A DNA stretch of 51,332 nucleotides from contig FLMG01002416.1 in NCBI GenBank assembly GCA_900088475.1, forward strand, positions 1,212 through 52,543, given 5' to 3'. The position numbers and the translations under genes were made by a program. Source of the stretch: Hyphochytrium catenoides. Lineage: Eukaryota > Sar > Hyphochytriomycetes > Hyphochytriales > Hyphochytriaceae. Below are positions 33,220-45,500 of this stretch, in pieces (the first letter of the stretch is position 1; every line of letters starts with the position of its first letter). The notes beneath the pieces are model-generated. The model made no database searches and had not been told where the DNA came from. It worked only from the letters and a program-made list of their open reading frames with translations.

Positions 33220-36200
33220 TCATGAGTTAGCAAGGTACAGCTTCTCTTTTCTTTCTGCTAGTCCTTCAATGTCACGGGTGCACTGTCCCTTGCGTTCATC
33301 CGTCCAGTTAGCCTCGATGGTGATGCTTCCATTTCTATTCCTGTTCTCTGATAGGCTAGACTTCAAAACGTTCTGTACCTGCTTTCTGAGAATGAGCTGC
33401 AGCGTCTGCTCAAGGAGCTGCGAAGGCTCATCAGAGGCGTTGGAGGCTCCACTTGCCGACCGCCGATTACCTAGCACATAAGCTTTGTGTCAGTTGCTTG
33501 GTTAAGCCTCTTTTTAACCTTATGGAACTCGAGAAGTAGACATGACAGTGAGATAGGTTGGGACCGAGCGCTGCGTAGCTAAGCCTTACGTGCAGTATGG
33601 AAAAACCTCCATGGAGATGGGGTGGCCCTCGGCACCGGCCTAGGGATCGGAGGTGAAGAACCGTAGAAAGATTTCTCCGGGAGCTTCCGGAGGTTGAGGC
33701 CGAAGGACCAGCAAGGGGGGGCGCATATGTGAATGCATACGTTAGGTGGCGATTGAATAGGGGAACGGAGGTCCAGGAAGACAATTAGTATGTGAGAAAG
33801 ACAGTGCGAGAAAGAACCAGATATGAACTATTAAGAAATCGAGGTGAGGAGACTGTTATTCACAAGGGAAATGCCGCAAGACAGAGTGGCAGTCGGCAAT
33901 ACTGAGAATAGGACATCCATTCAGCGTCAACATCGACTTGCAAAGCACCTGAGGCTCATCCACTGGTGCTCCATTCTGCGGACCAGTCAGAGCTTCCTCG
34001 GGCTTAGAGTAGCCTTCTTTGCCTAGGAGATATCCACCTGTTAGTGGCTAGTCCAGTCAAGGCAATAGTATTGAGACAGGTCCACAAGGAGACGAGACGG
34101 TGGTTGTGGAATGAGCGAGAGAGAGAACGGATGGGGCAGAAAAAAAATAACGGTGTTAGAGCACACAGAAGCGTGTTTAGTCTCACTCGCGTCAGGAGAG
34201 AGGCTTGAGAACTCTCTTTCTAGTATGTGAGCCAGCAGCTCACTCTGCTCTCTTTCCTTCTCATTTTCTTCATCTATCAGCATCTCGACAAAGCCACTAG
34301 ACACTATGCCCGCAGGTATACAGAAAATTATGCTGCCCAACACGGCGACTAGACAGCCGAAGGCCTTCCCGGCGGGAGTTATTGGCACCATGTCTCCATA
34401 CCTTAGATGTTTGAAGAGAGCGGTCAAGTTAGAAACGAGGGAGAAGAGCAACACACGTAGTAGAACCTTAAGGCGTCGTTGGCTCCTGAGCGAGATGAAG
34501 AAGAAGTAAGCATGTGACAGACAGTAGAAGTGTCATGGGAAAGAGACAAACAGGCGCCTTAGGGACACTCACCCTACGGAGGTAATGGTAACCACTGTCC
34601 ACCACGCGCTTGCAGGCACGGAAGAGAAAACATCGGGCTGCTCATTGTGCTCAATGAAGAATCTAGGAAGTGACAAAGCGAGGAGATATATTAGCGTACT
34701 CCTAGGAGTGTTGAAAACATAAGGTTAACATGGTTCACACTGATCGCAGTGAAGCTGCATGGAGCCAGTTCTTGTCCGTTCATGGTATGCAGATACTCAC
34801 ATGATGGTAGAACAGAGGATGATGCACAGGGCCAGGAGGTACACGAGGATAGCCAACTCGCCCTATCGAAGAACGAACTTGCATTAGAAAGCTAGCGGGA
34901 TGGTGATAAGGCAAACATCTCAGAATCCAGGATTTTGGAACAAGCGGTGTCGGCTTGCAGTATGGACAAAGCAGGAGAGAGTGAAGCAGGAGAGAGAGAG
35001 ATGAAAATCTATGGTTCAAGGTAGGTCTTTAGGAAGGAAGGCAGCTAGCCTTAAGAGTGACGTATAGATATCATAGATATCAGCCCGCCGCCAGTATCTA
35101 GCATTCAATGACAGCAGCTCTAGTGGCTGACAGCTAGAGTAAGCGTTAACATAACAGTAAGCGTCCACCGCCTACCCTTTTCTTTGTGAAGACCTTCTTC
35201 AAACTGATGAAGGCACGATATTGGCCCTCAAGTCTAAGAAGAGATATAAACCGCAGAAGCCGGACCACCCGGATCGTCATCGCGCCGCGGTAGCCCACAT
35301 CAGGCTCACTTGAGATAGACGATGAAGACGGAAAGCGGGTCACGAAGTGTCTCGGTGCAACGTGCAATGCTTGGGACAGAGGGATGCCTATAGACCTTTG
35401 TACCTGTTGCTTGACATGTTTTCGTAGACATCCAGGTAGAAAGGGAGAAGACAGACGAAGTCTAAAACCGGTCCGGGCGTCACCATCCAGCGCAGTCTGG
35501 CGAGCAAAGAGCGCTGAGACTCCACTGCTGTACCTGTACGCCACGATGTGCTCCCTTTGCCATGCGGTCCCTCCCTCCAACCTGCCTAATGCCCTTCGCT
35601 GCCCCACTTTTTCCCTTCACACCGTTATTTGCCGTTATTGCTATTGGATGCTCTCTCAAGTGCATCGGATCACCCAGTCGCGCAGTCACTTCACAGGTTT
35701 AAAAGATTGCAACATCCCTCGTCTGTGCCTTACCTGCCCATCGAACCTTGATAGCGCTTGTCTGCCACACAGGACCATAGTCGGAGCAGGTACTCTATAG
35801 TGAACACGGCGGTAGAGAAGAGGAGAAAAAAGAAGTACCAGCTGCCCAAGAGCTCTGGACGGAAGAGGTGACAAGGGCAGAGAGACAGAGACCGAGAGTT
35901 AGACAAAGAGGAAGTGTACAAAGCTTAGGGCTTGCTGCCTATCGATTCCGAAACGCCGGTCCGTTGTTACCTGTCTCGCTTCGAGAAGGGTCGTAAGAGC
36001 AGAGCATGACAAGGATAACGTTGCTGATGATGAGGATGAGTATAAGAGTCTCCACTGCTTTAGACCATCGCGACCACTTTGAGCCACTTTTCTCATCGTG
36101 AATAAAGTGCATCACTAGCCACGTGATGTCCCGGAAGCTTAGCGAAGCCTTGTCCAGGTCTTTGGGTAGGGTAGATCGAGTGTACCTAGAAACTCCATTT

Positions 36201-36311
36201 AGTCAGAAAAGACGTTGCGGCGTGCTTAGAGAGGTGCTCTCACCCTTCATTCTGCCGTCCCTCCTTCAGCTTGCGACTGCTCTGAAGAAGCGGTAACTCC
36301 TCGTGATTCAT
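33220..36311 (-). CDS. Voltage-gated potassium channel, six-helix Kv type
   Basis: Eleven exons in phase: 36311-36244, 36185-35971, 35854-35734, 35496-35404, 35308-35176, 34862-34801, 34662-34573, 34401-34187, 34022-33949, 33827-33590 and 33470-33220, giving 519 residues. Each membrane element sits almost in its own exon. S1 is about 68-86 (LILILIISNVILVMLC), S2 about 100-121, S3 about 144-158 (VLDFVCLLPFYLDVY), and S4 has R179, R182, R185 and R191 at three-residue spacing (RVVRLLRFISLLR). S5 is about 211-231; the pore helix is SAWWTVVTIT; the K+ selectivity filter is TSVGYGD at about 258-264, split by an intron; S6 is GCLVAVLGSIIFCIPAGIV. These show a depolarisation-gated, K+-selective tetrameric channel. 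The long cytosolic tail (exons 9-11) is hydrophilic; exon 10 is the least certain. Confidence 0.88.
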
Positions 36312-36985
36312 CTTGTCCTTTGCCTATGAACGTTAAGAAGGCTAGCTCCACCAAGACCTCGGGACATCAACAAACGTGCAATATCCTCACCCTTCGGGAG
36401 TGAGTGTCGGCCAGGCTGAGGCCCCACTGGAGCTCACGCAGTACGCGCTAGCGTTATGATGATTGCATGTCCTCTTGCCGATGCCCTCTCAACAGTCATG
36501 CTGGTCCACCTGCCAGGCAGGCATCGCACTCTTCTCTCTCACCTTCTCCCAACATCACTCCGCTTCTGACAGTAGGAACTTTGCTGCAGCTCTTGCTGCT
36601 ATTGCTTCTTATCTTGGATATCAGTAATCGAGTCTCGATAACTAGAGATTGATACATCAAAGGTTTGGCGCTTGGCGCGAACTGTGACGCTTGAAAAGCA
36701 TGAAGAGCAACCGAGCGATAAATTGCAGGATTGGGACACCTTGAGAAAGAGCAGATCGTACTCGGCTCGCAAGTGGTTATTAGGAGGTGTTCCCGCTGCT
36801 TCACCTAAGCGCGGGAGAACATTTCTACCTGCGCAACTGTCCACATACGCCCACCGCACACTGAAGGATGATGAGACCTACGAAGCGCTACGAAGCGCTA
36901 CTCTTGGACGATACCAAACCAAACAGGCCAATATTCCTAGGATGAGCATATAAGATACGCGCAACTGCCGCTTTGGGGTGGTGAT
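36312..36985. other. Divergent spacer between K+ channel and TTLL1
   Basis: About 670 bases between two ATGs facing away from each other, so it should contain both promoters. On the plus strand, about 36637-36953 is an open frame without an in-frame ATG that reads like protein (KHEEQPSDKLQDWDTLRKSR, then TLKDDETYEALRSATLGRYQ) and ends in TAA. It could be the last exon of a small gene or an alternative upstream exon of TTLL1, but I cannot find a convincing partner exon. Confidence 0.35.
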
Positions 36986-39030
<2,045 letters not shown>

Positions 39031-39040
39031 TGAAGTAGCT

Positions 39041-40052
39041 TTAATGGACTGGAGTCACGGTCATTGCCAAAAAGGCATGCGGCCTACTTTTGCTCTGTTC
39101 CAGAACCAAAACTCTAGAAAATCTGCCCTTGAGGAGGAGGTACTCTTCTTGCCGTTGACTAATGAGGTTGGTGTCAAAGGCCTCGAGCCGCACATGCGCT
39201 ACTTGGCTCTTGCGTAGAACTCCCAACGTAAAACCCTGTTGTACGAGCAGCTTCGATAGCTGGTTGTGTCGGGGCCCTATAAAAGCTAGGATGGCGGCGA
39301 GTGCAACTATGAAAACCTGAGTCCGGTATGAAGACTGCGCGGAGTCGCAAACGTGATAAGTGTCATCCAGTCTATTGTGCACACTAGCGTAGGATAGACA
39401 CGGGAAAGTTGGAGACCAATGTGGCGCAGGCGACACAGCAAAATGCCCGAGGTCTAGTGCAGCTGGAGCACCATGATTCACGGATACTTCGTTGTGGCAT
39501 TCAGGAAAGACTTGCCTCCCGATGTCGTAGATTGGAGGCTTCTGCGGCCCTGGGGCAAAGACGATGGTGAGTTTTTTTATACCCTTAAGCAATAGACAAA
39601 CCTTCCTTACTTGTAGGTACTTTCACTAAGACATCTTGCTCTTGGCCCCTCTTGACCTCCAGACGAAAGTGCAGCTCCATGAGTAGGTTTGGAATTGAGA
39701 GTGTATCAATTAGTACCTGACCAAGGAGCATACGCAACTGAAAGTTGCCCGTGTTTGAGGTTTCAGCGTACTCGGTCTCCGCGAGCTCTCCTAGCAACCA
39801 GAGGTCCATATACACCCTTTCTTTTGCCAGTGGCACGGTCACATTACCCTTCGGCGGTCCCAGCGTTGCATTGCAGTGGAACTCTCCGAAAATCATAATC
39901 GAGCCTCCTGCATTCACCTCTACTTCGAAGCGAGGGAAGCTAACGCTCGGGCTGCCATACATAAGCACTAGCGATAACAGGATCATATGTGCCATCCATG
40001 ATGAGTGAGTTCTGTAGCAAAGTCTTCTGGAAGCCGAAGTGCTATCCACCAT
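39041..40052 (-). CDS. Predicted secreted/type I single-pass membrane protein
   Basis: Two exons (40052-39611 and 39549-39041) joined in phase across a 61-nt intron give 316 residues. A hydrophobic N-terminal segment (MAHMILLSLVLMYGSPSVSF) looks like a signal peptide or anchor; ATG 40052 gives a 19-residue longer N-terminus than the ATG at this segment. An exposed domain with two N-glycosylation sequons (NAT, NVT) and strand-rich text (FQLRMLLGQVLIDTLSIPN) follows. A second hydrophobic stretch (QVFIVALAAILAFIG) near residue 240 precedes a basic cytosolic tail. I do not recognise the family; TMEM231 was considered and not supported. The stop lies 10 bp from the TTLL1 stop on the other strand. 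Confidence 0.65.
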
Positions 40053-40167
40053 GATTCAAGCGCTACTAGCTCGATCTATAACCCTTCTCAATATTATATG
40101 TCCAGAGCATTCCCTTGGCCCACGAGGAATAAACAAGTGCTCTGTCTTTTCAAGCTGCTTGAGCTCC

Positions 40168-40429
40168 ATGGGCCAAAACGAACCCGTCTACCTGTCGGCG
40201 AAACTTTGTAAATGGCTGGGAGATTCCCTATCTACTTATGGCACAGCGCCCGCCAAGTCCAATGCACGCAGCGAGAAGAGGCTAGTGCAGGTGACAATAC
40301 ATCTATTATCTTTTCAATTGCGTTCAGAGATATCAAAGGGGCCGCGGGATTGATTTGGAGCGGAAACGTAAATCAGCAGAAGGCAATAGCGACAGTTCTA
40401 AACTAATCAGAAATGGTGGCGGCGGGTGA
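40168..40429 (+). CDS. Small basic protein with a 37-nt intron
   Basis: Exons 40168-40290 and 40328-40429 joined in phase give 74 residues starting MGQNEPVYLSAKLCKWLGDS and continuing into a basic, Gly-rich tail (RYQRGRGIDLERKRKS, ending RNGGGG). The intron is 37 nt, among the shortest here, with GTGACA and TTCAG borders. Without splicing the frame ends within 20 codons of the donor. The ATG is 115 bp from the ATG of the divergent membrane-protein gene, suggesting a shared promoter. No family recognised. The coding reading is supported by phase and by the abrupt change of composition at the borders, but not by homology. Confidence 0.5.
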
Positions 40430-40657
40430 AGGGCTCTCCTCTCCGATAACGAAGGCATTAAGGTGGACTAACGAAGAACATAGCCAAGAAACAACTTCAT
40501 TATTTACAGTATGGCGCGCAGAGCCTGCCGCTTTACAGTGATTACTATTACAATAGACAGCAGCTGTGTCCCGATCGATCTCGATAAAGGAGGACCAAGC
40601 CGCCAACACGGGCGGTATTCCCTATTGCCACCAACTCAAAGCCCTCCCTCCCCTTAT

Positions 40658-42577
40658 TTAAACCTTGTACAGTCGGATAGCTTCCCGGATCTCCTGTCGG
40701 CAGTAGGGGCAAAGCCCATGGGCCTCCTTGACCTCTATCAAGCACTCCACGCAAGCTACATTGTGTCCACATGGTACACAAATCCCGGTCCTCGATGCCT
40801 CGAAGCATACGAGACACTCATCTGAGTCGTCCTTGTCTTTTTGCTCCTGACTTTGGGGCTGGTTTCCAGCATCTTTCAGCACCGCTGCAGGAGGTGCCGA
40901 AGGCTCCGCATTCTCGGTAGGTCGTGGGGATGCCCGATTATTTGCATCCGCCACTCCTTCTAAGCGTACGTGAAGATGTGCAGCGCTGATGGCTAGGCCC
41001 GCTCCATCTGCAGCGATATCAGTTGACAGGCTCCTTTCAATGGCAAGACGCACCAACTCATCCTCGTCTAAATCGCCAGGTTGAAATATAGAGACGTTCC
41101 TTGGCGCACTGGGGTCTGGATGGCTCCCTATCTCCGCCACTACACCTTCGCTAATATCCTGATGCAGGGGGCCCAACGGGGCGGACGGGATAACGCTTGG
41201 GCTTCTTTCTATGGGTCTCCCAGAAGTAGGCACCACCTGAACCTCATCTATGTCCGGGGAGGTGATAAGAGGAGCCCCGCAGAACTTGCAAAAGGCATCT
41301 GATAAGCCGGCTTCCACTGTGCACAGGGGGCACCGCCGCCCTGCTCCAGAAGATGTGGAGCCAGTGGCTGTGCTCGATGAGTTGGACCCTATGTTGATAA
41401 AGAGGGGTCTGGAAGCGGCGGCTGTAGCTTCATGCTTGAAAAACTCTAGCCATTGCTGAGTGTCTTGAGACGTGTCGCAGCTGATTGTCACAGCCGCACT
41501 CGCTTTCGTCCGGGTACGGTCGGTGACCAGGTCCTCATGATGTTTGATCCATTCCCCCACTTCTAGTCGTATTCCATCCTTGCACTGCGGTGACGAGCCT
41601 GACAGCCAAGACGACTGCTCTCTGATCAACTCAGGAGGATGGACAAAATTAACGTGAAACGTCCGGACGAGCGAGGGCTCTCCAACCGTGATCTTGGTAT
41701 CGAAGAACACTATTTCAAGGATATCTGGACACCCACTCTGCAACACCATGCAGTACTTCCGTTTCCAGCTGTTGCCTCCAAAATCAAACCCGAGCATCTT
41801 GTTCCAAAGTGATTTCGAGCTTACCAAGACCCACCCTTCCTTCACTACCAGCCTTTGCTGTAAGACACTAGCCACTTCCCAGTTCTTACTGTGCCGCGCG
41901 ACATCTAGCGCTGAAGCGCCGCGAGAGTTCCATATAAATGGATTAGCCCCTTTCTCCATAAGAGCACTTACTAGAGAGACATTCCGGAGTTTGCATGCAT
42001 AGTGAAGAACCGAGTTGCCGCTCGCCTTCTTCCTTTCCGGCATCCACTCCTCGACAGCATTCACATTGGAACCGAGCTTGATGAGGTGAATCGCGAGGTC
42101 TGGGTGACCATGTTTGCAAGCCAGTAAAAGCGGCGTGCGGCCAGACCTATTCTTGGCCTCTAGATCTTCAACACGAAGTTCATGCCGCCTAGCTGCAATT
42201 TGCATCACCACGCTGATGTCTCCATTCGTGGCGGCCTTGATTAGCCTCTCTCCGACTGAGGCGCTGGACGAATTGCCCATCAGCAAAGCGGATAAAGGTA
42301 GACTGGCTTGTTCCAATGACTGATACAATGCGGGCAGGACCCTCTCCTCTACAAATTTAGCAAGCTTTGTACTCAACCAGCTCAATGCGTAGACCGATGC
42401 AATGCCCACCCAAGCCTTGAGGTTGTCCTTGTTGTCACAGCGACGGCGGCGATAATCTCTGCCCCTTTCCTCTCCTTCGTTCTCCGAGTCTCGTCTACGC
42501 CTATTAGGTCTCCTCGAGCCTGCACTACGGCCCAGCGTGAGGCTCAGAGTACCGTCATCGCCAATATCCAGCTGCAT
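40658..42577 (-). CDS. Ankyrin-PH-zinc-RING E3 ubiquitin ligase, XBAT35-like (intact paralogue)
   Basis: A single-exon gene of 639 residues from ATG 42577. It has the same layout as the gene at 30522-32290: ankyrin repeats at about 130-245 (SGRTPLLLACKHGHPDLAIH, ASALDVARH), a PH-like domain at about 260-395 (ending DTQQWLEFFKHEA), a four-Cys zinc motif (CPLC, CKFC), a UIM-like helix (EDELVRLAIERSLS), and a C-terminal C3HC4 RING (CLVC, CVPCGHNVACVEC, CPYC, ending IREAIRLYKV). The RING recruits E2-ubiquitin, the UIM binds ubiquitin, and the ankyrin part selects substrates. An in-frame ATG at 42280 begins MGNSSSAS, a good N-myristoylation signal and the position where plant XBAT35 proteins (MGQQQSK) start. 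The 99 residues before it are Arg-rich, then carry a hydrophobic AWVGIASVYALSWL segment. Confidence 0.92.
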   Translation of the reverse strand: MQLDIGDDGTLSLTLGRSAGSRRPNRRRRDSENEGEERGRDYRRRRCDNKDNLKAWVGIASVYALSWLSTKLAKFVEERVLPALYQSLEQASLPLSALLMGNSSSASVGERLIKAATNGDISVVMQIAARRHELRVEDLEAKNRSGRTPLLLACKHGHPDLAIHLIKLGSNVNAVEEWMPERKKASGNSVLHYACKLRNVSLVSALMEKGANPFIWNSRGASALDVARHSKNWEVASVLQQRLVVKEGWVLVSSKSLWNKMLGFDFGGNSWKRKYCMVLQSGCPDILEIVFFDTKITVGEPSLVRTFHVNFVHPPELIREQSSWLSGSSPQCKDGIRLEVGEWIKHHEDLVTDRTRTKASAAVTISCDTSQDTQQWLEFFKHEATAAASRPLFINIGSNSSSTATGSTSSGAGRRCPLCTVEAGLSDAFCKFCGAPLITSPDIDEVQVVPTSGRPIERSPSVIPSAPLGPLHQDISEGVVAEIGSHPDPSAPRNVSIFQPGDLDEDELVRLAIERSLSTDIAADGAGLAISAAHLHVRLEGVADANNRASPRPTENAEPSAPPAAVLKDAGNQPQSQEQKDKDDSDECLVCFEASRTGICVPCGHNVACVECLIEVKEAHGLCPYCRQEIREAIRLYKV

Positions 42578-45500
42578 TTATAAGCTCAAAGCTCTGCTGC
42601 GGATCTTCACAATGTCAACCCTCGTCTCTTGATTCAGCGCTGTCTTTTCTTGTAGTCGTTCTGCCCAGGGACTCTTGTACCATTTGCTTGTCCTTCTGAG
42701 AAGTGTAATTTTGGGCAGTGCTTGTTCTGGCTTCATCCTTCGTACCCCACCCTCCTACAGTGTGCAGTAAGTACAGACCTCACAAGGTCTTGTTTCGACA
42801 CACTTCAGTCTAGATAGGAACGACAAGATCATATCTCGCTCTGAGGTCTGATGAGAGGGAAAGAGGATCAAGGGATGCCTCTGTCTCAAGGTATCTACGT
42901 GGTGCTGTGCTATGTGGAGAAATAAGGGCTCTGCGTACTCTGGTATAGTGAGGGTTCTCCCTACTGTAGACAAGGTATTTCTTTACGACAGGGAAAACCC
43001 CATCGCTTCTGACCTGGGGACAGTCGGCGGGTGTACTTTCTAAAAGAATGAGCAAAGAAGGGTGTCACGTGTTTCGAGGGATGTCGCACACCCCCCTAAC
43101 CTTGGCCCGCCTTGGTTGTGACATTTACCTTCACTTCACTGTTACAAGTATAGACTCATTATATCGGAGTACCTCTATCTCTTCTCTCATTCTGTGTCAC
43201 ACTCTCTGTACCAGAGAGTCCGAGATCACTGTCTGCAAGCCCCAGATCTTCCCCATGACATTTCTTGATTTATCGAGCCATTGCTTGTTCAAGAGTGGTG
43301 ACTAGCTACTAATAATAGTACAAGTAGAACTTTACGGAGGAGGAGGTAGTAAACTGCCCACCATTTGATGAGGAACAGGAAGAAGATATAAAGAAGAAGA
43401 AGAAGAGCAACAACAAGGCAGCAGCAGAAGTTCATCCCCCCAGTCATCACCACCTACCTAGTACAGGTAGAGCAGGCAGGCCAGGGGAGGCTGTTGACAG
43501 GAAGAAAGCGGTTGCGAGGGCGCGATTATTCAACCCTTTCTTCCTCATCACCAAGGTTGTGAGAAGAGAAGAAGATCTTGATGATTCACCTCCTCTCGAA
43601 CAGCAACAAGAAGAAAAATAGTAGTAGTAATAGCAGCAGGGACGGCGGCGGCATATACTTGTTGAGGAGAAGTAAGGAGGAGAAGGAAGGGAGGAAGAAA
43701 GAAAAGAGAGAGCGAGGAGGAGAAGAGCAGATTGAGGAGCGGCGACGAAGAAGGCGCCTTCTCCTTTAGTAGAGCCAAAGACGCCTGACCGATGATGAAT
43801 GCCGAAAGAAGTGTACCTCGCTTTATAACGTTACACAGTTGTTGTTATTGGCCCTCTCTCTATCTCTATATCCTAGAATAGAGGAGCATCCAATTGCCGA
43901 TCAACTTATTATTATTAGCGCTTCCATGTTGCTTGTTATTATTTTTTTTTCTTAATCAGAGTCCTCTCTTCGCCGCTCTTTATTATCATCATGCTGCTGC
44001 TGCTGTCAAGAAGACTTGCTTCTTCAGTCGACAATGGCTTTCGCCCTTTTCAAGACGCGCGTAGCTCGCCGCTGACATCCATTTTGCTGCTTCTTAGTTG
44101 TTCTTACGACAAAGCTCCTCCTTTGAGAGTGCAGAAGAATAAATGCTTCCTTTGTCTAAATCGGCTTGCCAAACCACCGTCGTAATGAAGGCTAGGGGGC
44201 TGCATAAGCAGCTCAGTACACAATCCCATCGTCCTCATCTTTGTCTTATTTAGCCACGCAAATCCGCGCTCGTCGGCGGTACGAACAGAAGAGACGGAAG
44301 AAGAAGTGGTGTCGGCGGTCTAAAGATTTCACATTCTTGGTGGCCATAATGTGCCACTATACTGGCTGGCTTCAAAATCCTTCAGTCTTTATTAGTAAAG
44401 AGCGAGTGCACCGAAGAGTCAAAGGCCTTTATAGTGATAATAGTCTTTCCAGTAGCCGATGATGGCCACGGACTAGAAAAGCTATAAGTAGCGATGTAAT
44501 GATGTGGACGACTCACCGCCCGCTCGCCGATAACATTAAAGCAATGGATACACTCAAGATTGGCTTGCGACAAGAAGGCAAGACTACTCGTACTTGTAAG
44601 ATAGTGGTTGCTTCAGCAGGCAGGAAAGCGTGTGCAAGGAAGAAAGCGGCCTCAAAGAATCAAGTCCCTCGAAAGAAGAAGTGGACATTATCTTCAACAT
44701 TTTCGAGTCGAAGCTCTGTTTCGTGACCTTTCACATGATGGTCTTATTATAACACTCTCCCCTCCCCCCCATCACACGTCGTTAGAAACACGACAAGCAG
44801 CCTTCTACATAAACGTGCCAACAAAAGAGAGAAGGGAACTCTATGAAGCTGCGATCTCACCCTAGTAATAATGCCGCAAATGTAAACGTTGTTCAGATCT
44901 CCTGTTCGAGTATCTGTAACCTTTTTCCAGCTTTACGTATTTATTAGCCGTTTGACAGAAGGGTTCAAAGCCCCTTTGTACGCTTGTGGAACAGCGACGA
45001 CGACGATCTGACTAGATCTCCGCCAGCTGGCAAGGCGGAATGCTAACTAAATACTAGGCTGGAAGAACAACTACGGAGCAGTACTTTTCTTCGTGTTATT
45101 TGCTTCACCCAAGCTTTATTGAAGGGAACCAGAAGCTGGTATGAGAAGAAGAAACACTGAAGGAACGCAAGCTTAGTAACGTCTGTCAGCGTTCAAGCGA
45201 ACTACAGTACGAGTAATAAAGCTTCCCATTGGTTTATAGAATGGATCAAACGTCTGACACACCCGACACCATCCCGCGCACCATCAGCATGGAGGCGAGG
45301 TCAATGCCCACCCACTTCCAGGAGAAACGCCACCCACTCCCGACACCTTGATATATTACAGCATTAGAAACTTGGAGCGGAGGAAGAACTTTCGTCAAGA
45401 AAAAGTGAGGGGAAATGGAAAGAAGATCTTGAGTGGTTCTGTTGGTCCTAGGTTGGTCCTACTGTTCCCTAGAGTTTGGCTTTAGAGTTTAGAGAACTTT

